Positions 25,932-33,876 of a DNA stretch of 57,133 nucleotides are shown piece after piece. The DNA is from HGM04593 sp045588485. Lineage in GTDB: Bacteria; Bacteroidota; Bacteroidia; Bacteroidales; Bacteroidaceae. Each line of letters starts with the position of its first letter. The first letter of the stretch is position 1. A model generated the notes under the pieces. The model made no database searches. It worked only from the letters and a program-made list of their open reading frames with translations, and was not told the DNA's origin. Made by a program: the position numbers and the translations under genes. The stretch is from positions 1-57,133 of the forward strand of contig JAZNEI010000049.1 in NCBI GenBank assembly GCA_045588485.1, in the 5' to 3' direction.

Positions 25932-27137
25932 ATGAGCAACTATTTATCTCCATTCAAAGAGCGCACACTCATGGGGCGTTACAAGGCCGCTTTACAGTTT
26001 CAAATACAGAACTTTTTTAGTCTGCTGATAATATATATTCTGCTGATTGCTCCTCTTTACTATTTTATTGCAAAATCCGATAATAATTCCCATGCACTAC
26101 CTTTTGCCGGGATAATAGGGTTATTAATTATATTATCTTATTATGCTATATTCTTACGATACATAAAGAGTAAAAAGATTGTTACAATCAACGGTTCTTT
26201 TCTTAAAGAGTTGGCAGGATGCACTATTGGGTATTATATAATATCTACTCTTACCGGCCTGATATTTTCAATTGCCACAATTGCATTTGCCATCTGTTTC
26301 TCCGCTGCCATAGAAATAATCCCCGAAAATATGATAATATATTCTGTTCTGATTATATTATTTTTTGCTACAATATATCTCTACATACCCTTTACACATT
26401 TTATTCTGACATCGGGAATATCATTCAACGAGAGAATCAAACAGGGCATAATACTACAAAACAGATATCTTCTGAGTACATTGGGGTATATGTTATTTTG
26501 CATCATCATCAGTTTTATCGTAGATTTTCTTTTTCTGGCAACATTATGCATCTTTTTCTTTGTAAAACATGGAGAGGAATATGAGCCGGACAATACATTT
26601 GTACATATAATAATGACAACTATGGTGTTTACAACGAGTACATTCATCGTTGCCCCTATGCTATATCATTACGGATATATCTTAGCAAAAGAGACAAAGA
26701 GAGAGAGAATAGAGAATGCCGAGAACCCTGCAACAATACCTGCATCAGCCAAAGAGAGTAATAACGCTAATAGCGTGGCACCTGTAAACCCCACTGTCAA
26801 CGATATTAAGTCACAAGAAAAAGCACCGGCACAAACAACACAACCACAAGAAAAGATACAAACAGGTGAGACAGAGCCGATAGTGGAGGATGCGCCTAAG
26901 AAAGACAGATTTATAATTGAAGGTAATGGTGGCTACGCATTGGCGCTACGCAGCACAAATGGCAATGACGAGCAGTTAAAAGAGCTGTTCTGCAACACAT
27001 TAGGATTTACAAAGGAAGAGAGTGAAAAGATTCTTACCAACCTGCCATCTACATTTGCCGAGCGCCTCTCGATGTCCGAAGCTCTCGAAATCAGGTCATT
27101 GGTAGAGAAAAATGGTGGCTCGGTAGATATCAAGTAA
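25932..27137 (+). CDS. Polytopic membrane protein with L7/L12-like C-terminal domain
   Basis: 401 aa, no recognised family overall. About six hydrophobic segments lie between residues 28 and 255 (for example LLIIYILLIAPLYYFI and TFIVAPMLYHYGYIL). A Pro/Thr/Gln/Lys-rich linker (about 260-330) follows. The last 70 residues (DRFIIEGNGGYALAL to GGSVDIK) resemble the ribosomal L7/L12 C-terminal alpha/beta fold: SMSEALEIRSLVEKNGGSVDIK parallels its EA-x(n)-LE-x-GA-x-VE-K end. Such tails probably mediate protein contacts. Divergent from rex; the next gene (SUI1) begins 32 bp later. Function unknown. Confidence 0.7.
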   Translation: MSNYLSPFKERTLMGRYKAALQFQIQNFFSLLIIYILLIAPLYYFIAKSDNNSHALPFAGIIGLLIILSYYAIFLRYIKSKKIVTINGSFLKELAGCTIGYYIISTLTGLIFSIATIAFAICFSAAIEIIPENMIIYSVLIILFFATIYLYIPFTHFILTSGISFNERIKQGIILQNRYLLSTLGYMLFCIIISFIVDFLFLATLCIFFFVKHGEEYEPDNTFVHIIMTTMVFTTSTFIVAPMLYHYGYILAKETKRERIENAENPATIPASAKESNNANSVAPVNPTVNDIKSQEKAPAQTTQPQEKIQTGETEPIVEDAPKKDRFIIEGNGGYALALRSTNGNDEQLKELFCNTLGFTKEESEKILTNLPSTFAERLSMSEALEIRSLVEKNGGSVDIK

Positions 27138-27169
27138 TTACAAGAACAAAGTTAAACAACTTTTAAAAT

Positions 27170-27508
27170 ATGGCAAACAACGATTGGAAATCAAGACTGA
27201 ATGTAGTCTATTCGACCAACCCCGACTTCAAGTACACGACCGACGAACAGGAAGAGTCCGAAACACTCCCCAAACAGCAGCAGAAACTGCGTGTGAGCAT
27301 AGAGAAAAACCACCGTGGCGGAAAGACCGTAACCATCGTAAGAAATTTTATCGGTAGCGACGAAGATATGAAGGAGCTTGGCCGCATGCTTAAGACCCGT
27401 TGCGGTGTTGGAGGCTCGATAAAGGATGGTGAAATTCTTATTCAAGGCGACTTTAAACAAAGAGTAATTGAAATACTGAAGCAAGAGGGTTACACCCAGA
27501 CAAAATAA
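27170..27508 (+). CDS. SUI1/eIF1-family translation initiation factor homologue (YciH-like)
   Basis: 112 aa. The C-terminal half has the SUI1 fold: LRVSIEKNHRGGKTVTIVRNF, DEDMKELGRMLKTRCGVGGS and IKDGEILIQGDFKQRVIEIL. This matches eIF1/YciH, which in bacteria modulates start-site fidelity or acts as a stress-related inhibitor. The N-terminal 35 residues are charged and variable. It follows the L7/L12-tailed membrane protein by 32 bp. Confidence 0.93.
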   Translation: MANNDWKSRLNVVYSTNPDFKYTTDEQEESETLPKQQQKLRVSIEKNHRGGKTVTIVRNFIGSDEDMKELGRMLKTRCGVGGSIKDGEILIQGDFKQRVIEILKQEGYTQTK

Positions 27509-27605
27509 ATTTTTCATGTTTTTGTTGCCGAGCCGGTTATTTTACACAAAATAGATGTATATTCGCACAATAAACAAGATTGTATAACTTAAAACCCACA
27601 ATAAA

Positions 27606-28250
27606 ATGTCAAACAAATCTAAAGTTATTATGGCAGCCGAGCTGCTTAAGATTAAGGCAGTCAAGTTACAACCCGAGCAGCCTTTCACATGGGCCTCGGG
27701 ATGGAAATCACCTTTCTACTGCGACAACCGCAAGACTCTCTCGTTCCCCGAGCTTCGTACACGTGTCAAGCTGGGTCTTGCCAACCTTATCCTTGAGGAG
27801 TTCCCCGAGGCTGACACCGTAGCAGGTGTTGCCACAGGTGCCATTGCACAGGGTGCCCTTGTTGCCGAGGAGCTTGGAAAGCCTTTCGTATATGTGCGTC
27901 CCAAAGCAAAAGACCATGGTCTGGGCAACCAGATTGAGGGTGACATTCAGCCCGGTGCAAAGGTTATCGTTGTTGAGGACCTCGTTTCTACAGGTCTCAG
28001 CAGCCTCAGAGCTGTTGAAGCTCTTCGCGCAGCAGGAGTAGAGGTTATCGGTATGGTTGCATCGTTCACATACGGATTCAGCGTTGCCGAGGAGGCATTT
28101 GCACAAGCAGGTGTAAAACTCATCACTCTTACCGATTATGAGTCGGTACTTGAGGCAGCAAAGACAACAGGTTACATCACCGAAGATGTTATGCCTACAC
28201 TAAAGGAGTGGCGTGCCAACCCCTCGGAGTGGAGAAACGACCTTAAGTAA
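27606..28250 (+). CDS. pyrE: Orotate phosphoribosyltransferase
   Basis: Converts orotate and PRPP to OMP in pyrimidine synthesis. 214 aa. PTFWASGWKSPFYCDNR-type N-terminus (here FTWASGWKSPFYCDNR), the KPFVYVRPKAKDHGLGNQIEG loop, and the PRPP motif KVIVVEDLVSTGLSS. ATG at 27606. A weak -7-like box TATATTCG (27558-27565) lies upstream. The SRPBCC gene follows by 19 bp and is probably cotranscribed. Confidence 0.97.
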   Translation: MSNKSKVIMAAELLKIKAVKLQPEQPFTWASGWKSPFYCDNRKTLSFPELRTRVKLGLANLILEEFPEADTVAGVATGAIAQGALVAEELGKPFVYVRPKAKDHGLGNQIEGDIQPGAKVIVVEDLVSTGLSSLRAVEALRAAGVEVIGMVASFTYGFSVAEEAFAQAGVKLITLTDYESVLEAAKTTGYITEDVMPTLKEWRANPSEWRNDLK

Positions 28251-28269
28251 CACTTCAACAGAGTAATTT

Positions 28270-28680
28270 ATGCCCCAATACGAAAGCAGCGTAAAGCAGA
28301 TACCCTACTCACAAGAGCGCGTATATGCCAAATTAGAGGACTTGAACAACCTTGAGGCCTTACAAGGCAGACTACCCGAGGACAAGGTCAAGGAGTTCAC
28401 ATTCGACCACGACCAGGCTACTTTAGATATTCCGCCCATTGGCAAGGTAACCATAAGAGTGGTAGAGCGCGAAGTGCCCAAATGCATAAAGTTCGAGGCT
28501 GTAGGTTCGCCAATTCCTGTCAATATGTGGATACAGATTATACCCGACGGCAACGAGGCATCCAAAATGCGTGTTGTAGCAAAAGCCGAGGTAAACTTTA
28601 TGCTGCGCGGAATGATAGAAAAGCCGCTTAAGGAAGGACTCGAAAAGATTGCCGACACATTGGCAATGATTCAATATTAA
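28270..28680 (+). CDS. SRPBCC (START-like) family protein
   Basis: 136 aa. The helix-grip fold is suggested by SSVKQIPYSQERVYAKLEDLNNL, the central strands IGKVTIRVVEREVP, and the C-terminal helix EKPLKEGLEKIADTLAMI. These proteins bind hydrophobic ligands. The ligand is unknown. It lies between pyrE and a terminator, with a neighbour bias that is common in Bacteroidales but does not reveal function. Confidence 0.8.
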   Translation: MPQYESSVKQIPYSQERVYAKLEDLNNLEALQGRLPEDKVKEFTFDHDQATLDIPPIGKVTIRVVEREVPKCIKFEAVGSPIPVNMWIQIIPDGNEASKMRVVAKAEVNFMLRGMIEKPLKEGLEKIADTLAMIQY

Positions 28681-28709
28681 GAGTGCCCTCTAAACAGACG
28701 TGACATAAC

Positions 28710-28747
28710 TGCCTGCAGACCCCATACAACGGGTTTGCAGGCATTTC
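28710..28747 (+). terminator. Terminator after pyrE-SRPBCC
   Basis: TGCCTGCAGACCC pairs with GGGTTTGCAGGCA (28710-28722 and 28731-28743) across an 8-nt loop, followed by TTTC. Confidence 0.7.
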
Positions 28748-28787
28748 AAACATCATAGCTACATAACATTATAGCACAGAAAGAATT

Positions 28788-30128
28788 ATGGCAAAGAAAC
28801 TTTGGGAGAAGAATAGCACTGTAAGCCCCGAGATAGAGCGCTTCACAGTAGGCAAGGATCGTGAGCTTGACCTGCTGTTGGCCCGTTACGATATTTTAGG
28901 TTCGATAGCCCACAGCGCCATGTTGCAGACGATAGGAATGCTCACAAAAGATGAGACCGAAGAGCTGCACAAAGAGTTGCGCGAAATATACGCCCTTGCC
29001 GAAATTGGTGATTTCGTAATCGAAGAGGGAGTAGAAGATGTACACTCACAAGTAGAACTAATGCTCACCCGCAAGCTTGGCGACACCGGCAAAAAGATAC
29101 ACAGCGGACGTTCGCGCAACGACCAAGTACTGCTCGACCTGAAGCTGTTCACACGCAACGAGCTGCGCCTTGTATGCGATGCCGTTAAACAACTGTTCGA
29201 CAGCCTCATAGCACAGAGTAATCGTCACAAAGAGGTGCTGATGCCGGGATACACCCATCTGCAAGTAGCAATGCCCTCATCTTTTGGCCTTTGGTTCGGA
29301 GCATATGCCGAGAGCCTTGCCGATGATATGCTCTTTCTTCAGGCAGCCTACCGTATGTGCAACCGCAACCCCTTAGGCTCGGCTGCAGGATACGGCTCGT
29401 CATTCCCCCTCGACCGTACAATGACAACCAATCTGCTTGCATTCGACACAATGAACTACAACGTAGTATATGCACAGATGGGACGCGGTAAGTGCGAACG
29501 TAATGTAGCGTATGCCCTCGCCAGCGTTGCCGGCACATTGGCAAAGATGGCCTTCGATGCCTGCATGTTCAACTCGCAGAATTTCGGTTTTGTGAAATTA
29601 CCGGCAGAATGCACTACCGGCAGCAGCATTATGCCACACAAGAAGAACCCCGACGTATTCGAACTGCTGCGTGCAAAGTGCAACCGTCTGCAAGCCCTTC
29701 CTACAGACATCATACTGATAATGAACAACCTGCCCGTGGGATATTTCCGCGACCTGCAAATGATAAAAGAGGTTTTCCTACCTGCATTCGAGGAGCTTAA
29801 AGATTGTCTGCGCATGGCAAACTACATAATTGAGCGCATCGAGGTAAACGAACATATTCTTGACGATAGTCGCTACGACCCAATGTTCAGTGTCGAGGAG
29901 GTAAACCGCCTCGCTGCCGAAGGGATGCCCTTCCGCGATGCATATAAGAAGGTGGGACTCGAGATTGAAGCGGGCACATTCCATGCCGACAAAAATATAC
30001 GCCACACACACGAAGGCAGCATCGGCAACCTATGCAATGAGCATATAACAGAGCTTATGAACAGCATCTACAGCAGTATGGACTTCTCGCGCATCGACGC
30101 TGCCGAGAAGCATCTGCTTGGACGATAG
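28788..30128 (+). CDS. argH: Argininosuccinate lyase
   Basis: Last step of arginine synthesis, splitting argininosuccinate to arginine and fumarate. 446 aa, typical length. The family signature GSSIMPHKKNPDVFE contains the catalytic Ser loop, and IHSGRSRNDQVLLDLKL and MPGYTHLQVAMP are the other conserved blocks. It is preceded by a terminator and has no obvious consensus promoter. No other arg genes are near. Confidence 0.97.
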   Translation: MAKKLWEKNSTVSPEIERFTVGKDRELDLLLARYDILGSIAHSAMLQTIGMLTKDETEELHKELREIYALAEIGDFVIEEGVEDVHSQVELMLTRKLGDTGKKIHSGRSRNDQVLLDLKLFTRNELRLVCDAVKQLFDSLIAQSNRHKEVLMPGYTHLQVAMPSSFGLWFGAYAESLADDMLFLQAAYRMCNRNPLGSAAGYGSSFPLDRTMTTNLLAFDTMNYNVVYAQMGRGKCERNVAYALASVAGTLAKMAFDACMFNSQNFGFVKLPAECTTGSSIMPHKKNPDVFELLRAKCNRLQALPTDIILIMNNLPVGYFRDLQMIKEVFLPAFEELKDCLRMANYIIERIEVNEHILDDSRYDPMFSVEEVNRLAAEGMPFRDAYKKVGLEIEAGTFHADKNIRHTHEGSIGNLCNEHITELMNSIYSSMDFSRIDAAEKHLLGR

Positions 30129-30237
30129 ACACATAAGCAAAAAAGCTCTAAAAACAGTTAACGCAAGGATGCAGCATAAGATAGGATACAATAAACTCTG
30201 CAACCTTGCGTTTCTTATACAACAAGAAAAAGAGAAT

Positions 30238-30741
30238 ATGAAAAGAATATTTGCAATGTTAATCATTGCTTTAACCACTTTATCGTGCGAGACAGAATCG
30301 CCCTACTCGGGCTACTCGGTATTCTTCACCTGCGATGCGTCGTTCCACCCCTTTAACCAAGCAAGCAGCTACGGTCAGTTTATAACGGTAAGAAGGAAAA
30401 GCTCTACCTCGTACGAGGTAACCGATGCACAAGGCGTTGCACACACCAAGCATCTTACCGAGAGCGAAGCACGACAAAGGTTCTACTATGGCCTTGGCGG
30501 ACTTATTATTGGCACACCATCGATGGAAGATGGCAGAATATGGGCCTACGATCTCGCCTGCCCCAACTGCGACATGGCACGTTACCGCCTGCAAATAGAC
30601 GATGTGGGACTTGCCAGCTGTCCCAACTGCGAATGTGTCTACGACCTAAACTGCGGAGGAATACCAATAGAAGGTAAGTCGCGCATACTCTGGCGTTACC
30701 GTGTTCACACAGCAGGTACCTTTATAACAATACAGAACTAA
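30238..30741 (+). CDS. Rieske-like lipoprotein with four-cysteine cluster site
   Basis: 167 aa from the ATG at 30238; the longer in-frame start overlaps argH and is rejected. A hydrophobic N-terminus with LSC at residue 17 suggests a lipoprotein. Residues about 95-145 follow the Rieske domain plan (AYDLACPNC...GLASCPNC...YDLNCG). However, the metal motifs are CPNC (C108, C111) and CPNC (C128, C131); the Rieske CxH/CxxH pairs are absent. Four cysteine ligands would suit iron as in rubredoxin, or zinc. Function unknown; its place after argH is probably incidental. Confidence 0.65.
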   Translation: MKRIFAMLIIALTTLSCETESPYSGYSVFFTCDASFHPFNQASSYGQFITVRRKSSTSYEVTDAQGVAHTKHLTESEARQRFYYGLGGLIIGTPSMEDGRIWAYDLACPNCDMARYRLQIDDVGLASCPNCECVYDLNCGGIPIEGKSRILWRYRVHTAGTFITIQN

Positions 30742-30872
30742 TCTACACCGACAGCACAAATACAGCCGTAATAAACTATTCAACAAGCAGTTACAATAAA
30801 CAGCAGAAAGAATCTCTCTATATTCAATTTATATTCAAAAGCAATGTTTTTTCAATTTAATAAGGAATCTTT

Positions 30873-30903
30873 TTTGAAATTAACGCAAAAAGCCTTATCT
30901 TTG
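30873..30903 (+). promoter_or_regulatory. Promoter of tRNA-Leu
   Basis: TTTG at 30873-30876, 19 nt, TATCTTTG at 30896-30903: an exact consensus match. Start near 30910 leaves a leader of about 54 nt before the tRNA. Confidence 0.75.
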
Positions 30904-30963
30904 CAGCTGTTATCGTTGTTGCAATGGTAAAGGACTCCGGCTTCGGCGGTAACTTTTAAGGTT

Positions 30964-31049
30964 GCTCGAATGGTGGAATCGGTAGACACGAAGGACTTAA
31001 AATCCTTTGGCATTTAAACGCCGTGCGGGTTCAAGTCCCGCTTCGAGTA
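30964..31049 (+). tRNA. tRNA-Leu (anticodon UAA)
   Basis: 86 nt class II tRNA. Acceptor GCTCGAA/TTCGAGT, with a G-U first pair and discriminator A at 31049. The anticodon arm AAGGA/TCCTT encloses loop CTTAAAA with anticodon TAA at 30998-31000. A long variable arm (GGCATTTAAACGCC region) and T arm GCGGG-TTCAAGT-CCCGC follow. CCA is not encoded. Confidence 0.97.
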
Positions 31050-31054
31050 CTAAA

Positions 31055-31092
31055 AATTAGAGCGTCAACTATGGTTGACGCTCTAATTTTTT
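31055..31092. terminator. Bidirectional terminator between tRNA-Leu and marC
   Basis: AATTAGAGCGTCAAC (31055-31069) pairs perfectly with GTTGACGCTCTAATT (31074-31088) across TATG; a T-run follows on the plus strand. It ends both convergent units. Confidence 0.85.
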
Positions 31093-31732
31093 ATTTGCTC
31101 ATCTGTATAATATCTATCAAGATTGGTTTCACTCCTCCTACGAAACACTCTACTGCAATAACCATCAATATAAGCCCCATAAGCCTCATCATCACATTGT
31201 TACCCGTTTCTCCCATAAACTTGACCAAACGGGTAGACAAGCGTAATATGATATAGGATAAGAGATAAACGACCGCTATCGTTAATATCAGTGTCACTTT
31301 CATCTCAATAGTTTTAGCATCGGACATAAGAATAATTCCATTGGCAATAGCGCCGGGACCACAGAGCATCGGGATAGACAAGGGGGTGATGGATATATCA
31401 TTCACGTATGCTTTAATCTCGTTATCTTTTAATTTTGCATTGCTGTAACGAGCCTGAATCATATCGTAGCCTATTTTTAGGATAATGAATCCCGCTGCGA
31501 TTCTAAATCCATTTGTGGATATTCCAAAGAACTTAAAGACAAACTGTCCAAAAAGAGTAAACGATATTAATATTATAAACGAAACAATTGTTGCCCGTTT
31601 GACAATATGCTGCCGTTGCTTTTCACTTAAACCATTGGTCATTGTTAAGAACACCGGCATTGTACCTAATGGATTTGTCAAAGTGAAAAAAGATGTAAAG
31701 CACAATAGTGCATAAGGAACAATATCTTCCAT
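31091..31732 (-). CDS. MarC-family integral membrane protein
   Basis: 213 aa, UPF0056/MarC family with six predicted TM helices. Signature TNPLGTMPVFLTMT near the N-terminus and the repeated half around ITPLSIPMLCGPGAI. Function unknown; MarC is not the multidrug determinant once supposed. The start is ATG at 31732. A longer reading frame begins with TTG at 31756, but that TTG lies inside the -7 promoter box (31754-31761), so it cannot be in the mRNA. The 5' UTR is then about 15 nt. Confidence 0.9.
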   Translation of the reverse strand: MEDIVPYALLCFTSFFTLTNPLGTMPVFLTMTNGLSEKQRQHIVKRATIVSFIILISFTLFGQFVFKFFGISTNGFRIAAGFIILKIGYDMIQARYSNAKLKDNEIKAYVNDISITPLSIPMLCGPGAIANGIILMSDAKTIEMKVTLILTIAVVYLLSYIILRLSTRLVKFMGETGNNVMMRLMGLILMVIAVECFVGGVKPILIDIIQMSK

Positions 31733-31751
31733 AATATATAGATTTAGTTTC

Positions 31752-31809
31752 TGCAAATATATAACAAACGAGCGAAATATATTAAACTTGCTTAAATATT
31801 TTAAAGCGA
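31752..31809 (-). repeat. Promoter-linked module, copy 2
   Basis: AACAAACGAGCGA at 31763-31775, AATATTTT at 31795-31802 and AGCGA at 31805-31809 (plus strand), with the minus-strand -7 box TATATTTG at 31754-31761, 1 bp from the first block. It drives marC. Spacing of the blocks differs by only one base from copy 1. Confidence 0.7.
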
Positions 31810-32118
31810 CAACGCGAATATAACGTTGCTTCCTACAACTGAAGTTTTAGATTTACAAAAGAGTGCTACTTGCTGCAAAATATATATTCAAGGTTTTCCT
31901 CAAATAAAATTATTGTATATCTGCAAATGTAATATATCTGCACTTTTGCAACCCCAATACACGTTTTTATAAAAATAGGATAGAGACATATAAAAGATAT
32001 ATATATTAACAATGATGTTCTTTTCCTTCTCTAAAAAAAAGAGAGGTATAGCGCTTTGTTCCAAAAAATATATATACATTTGTATAATTATACAGATAGA
32101 ACAAACCTACATTATACT
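31810..32118. other. Intergenic region between marC and the hut operon
   Basis: A/T-rich, no protein gene. It contains a 10-bp direct repeat TATATCTGCA at 31916-31925 and 31933-31942 (17-bp period), a short A-rich hairpin near 32013-32046 (TCTCT/AGAGA arms), and a promoter for the hut genes at 32055-32082. The paired repeats could be an operator for the histidine-degradation operon, but no regulator gene is nearby. Confidence 0.4.
32055..32082 (+). promoter_or_regulatory. Probable promoter of the hut operon
   Basis: TTTG at 32055-32058 and TACATTTG at 32075-32082. The boxes fit but the spacing is 16 nt instead of 19. Start near 32089, about 30 nt before the first ATG. Confidence 0.45.
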
Positions 32119-33828
32119 ATGCAAAAGAGAATCATTGAGTGCGTTCCCAACTTCTCGGAGGGACGCAACACCAAGACTATCAAGCAGATAACAGATGCCA
32201 TTGAAAGCATCAAGGGTGTAAAGCTTTTGGATGTAGACCCGGGCGAAGCAACCAACCGCACAGTAGTCACCTTTGTGGGTGAGCCGGAGGCTGTGATGGA
32301 TGCAGCTGTTGCCTCTATAAAACGTGCTACCGAGCTTATTGATATGCGCCAGCACAAGGGAGCGCATCCGCGCATGGGTGCTTGCGACGTATGTCCGCTT
32401 ATCCCTGTTTCGGGTATAACAATGGAGGAGTGTGCCGAGCTTGCACGTACCCTTGCCAAGAGAGTGGCCGAGGAACTTAAGGTTCCCACCTATTGCTACG
32501 AGGCTGCGGCATTCAAGCCCGAGCGCCGCAATCTTGCAGTGTGCCGCGAAGGAGAGTACGAAGGGCTACCCGAGAAGATGGCGAATGAGGATAAACAGCC
32601 CGATTTTGGCGCACGCCCCTACGACGAAGGGATTGCACGTACAGGTGCTACGGCAGTCGGCGCACGCGATTTTCTTATTGCAGTGAACTACAACCTTAAC
32701 ACAACATCGACACGCCGAGCCAATGCCATAGCCTTTGACGTGCGCGAGAAAGGTCGTCCCCGCCGCGAGGGTAATCCCATCGTCGGCAAGATAATAAAAG
32801 ACGAGAATGGCGAACCCATAATGATTTCCGGTTCGCTGAAAGAGTGCAAGGCTATAGGATGGTATATTCAGGAGTACGGGATAGCACAGGTCTCTATGAA
32901 TATGACCAATCTGTCGGTTACACCCCTGCACATTGCTTTTGACGAGGTGTGCCGTGCTGCCGACTCACGAGGAGTGCGCGTAACGGGAACCGAGATTGTA
33001 GGCCTTGTACCCAAAAAAGCTCTTGTAGATGCAGGACGCTATTTTCTGCATAAACAGCACCGTTCGACCGGTGTCCCCGAAAGAGAACTTGTACGCATAG
33101 CCATTGAGACAATGGGACTATCAAACCTTAAAGAGTTCAAGCCCGAGGAAAAGGTTGTGGAATATATTCTTGAGGCCGAGGAGCAGAAGGGTGCTAATAA
33201 ATTGGTGGATATGACCTGCGCAGCCTTTGCCGAAGAGACTGCAAGCGAATCGCCTGCGCCCGGTGGTGGTTCAATCTCGGCATATATGGGCGCTCTTGGT
33301 GCAGCATTGGGCGCAATGGTTGCCAATCTGTCATCGCACAAAGCAGGCTGGGACGACCGTTGGGAATTCTTCTCGCAATGGGCCGAAAAAGGTGTAAATG
33401 TAATGAACGACCTGCTTGCCCTTGTCGATGAAGATACAGCAGCCTTCAATAAGATAATGGCCGTCTTTGCAATGCCCAAAAACACGCCCGAGGAGAAAGC
33501 CGAGCGCTCACGCGCAATGCAGGTGGCAACACTATATGCCACACAGGTACCTCTGCGTACAATGCAGACAACATATAAGGTATTCGAGATAGTAAAGGCA
33601 ATGGCCGAAGAGGGTAACCCCAATTCGGTATCCGATGCAGGAGTAGGCGCTCTTGCCGCACGTTCGGCAGTGATGGGTGCCTGTCTTAATGTAAAGATAA
33701 ATGCCGCAGGACTGAAAGACCGCGAAACAGCCGAGGCCCTTGTTAGAGAGGCCGAGGAGATACAACAGCTTGCACAAAAGGCCGAGCAGGAGATTTTGGC
33801 CATTGTCGAGGATAAGATTAACCGATAA
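32119..33828 (+). CDS. Glutamate formimidoyltransferase / formimino-THF cyclodeaminase
   Basis: 569 aa bifunctional enzyme (FTCD type). The N-terminal transferase (about residues 1-300: RIIECVPNFSEGRN, HKGAHPRMGACDVCPLIP) moves the formimino group from formiminoglutamate to tetrahydrofolate, leaving glutamate. The C-terminal cyclodeaminase (about 345-565: ESPAPGGGSISAYMGALGAAL) releases ammonia and makes methenyl-THF. The start is ATG at 32119; the in-frame extension upstream overlaps the promoter. It leads the operon hutU-hutH-hutI; the next gene is 48 bp away. Confidence 0.94.
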   Translation: MQKRIIECVPNFSEGRNTKTIKQITDAIESIKGVKLLDVDPGEATNRTVVTFVGEPEAVMDAAVASIKRATELIDMRQHKGAHPRMGACDVCPLIPVSGITMEECAELARTLAKRVAEELKVPTYCYEAAAFKPERRNLAVCREGEYEGLPEKMANEDKQPDFGARPYDEGIARTGATAVGARDFLIAVNYNLNTTSTRRANAIAFDVREKGRPRREGNPIVGKIIKDENGEPIMISGSLKECKAIGWYIQEYGIAQVSMNMTNLSVTPLHIAFDEVCRAADSRGVRVTGTEIVGLVPKKALVDAGRYFLHKQHRSTGVPERELVRIAIETMGLSNLKEFKPEEKVVEYILEAEEQKGANKLVDMTCAAFAEETASESPAPGGGSISAYMGALGAALGAMVANLSSHKAGWDDRWEFFSQWAEKGVNVMNDLLALVDEDTAAFNKIMAVFAMPKNTPEEKAERSRAMQVATLYATQVPLRTMQTTYKVFEIVKAMAEEGNPNSVSDAGVGALAARSAVMGACLNVKINAAGLKDRETAEALVREAEEIQQLAQKAEQEILAIVEDKINR

Positions 33829-33876
33829 TCAACTTCAGTACTCGCAATAGAACACAATTAAAACAATATAAAAGTT

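Noticed and set aside
33039..33857. 272-residue minus-strand ORF over the cyclodeaminase domain
   Set aside because: Ala/Ser-rich antisense frame produced by the codon bias of the sense gene; no motif.
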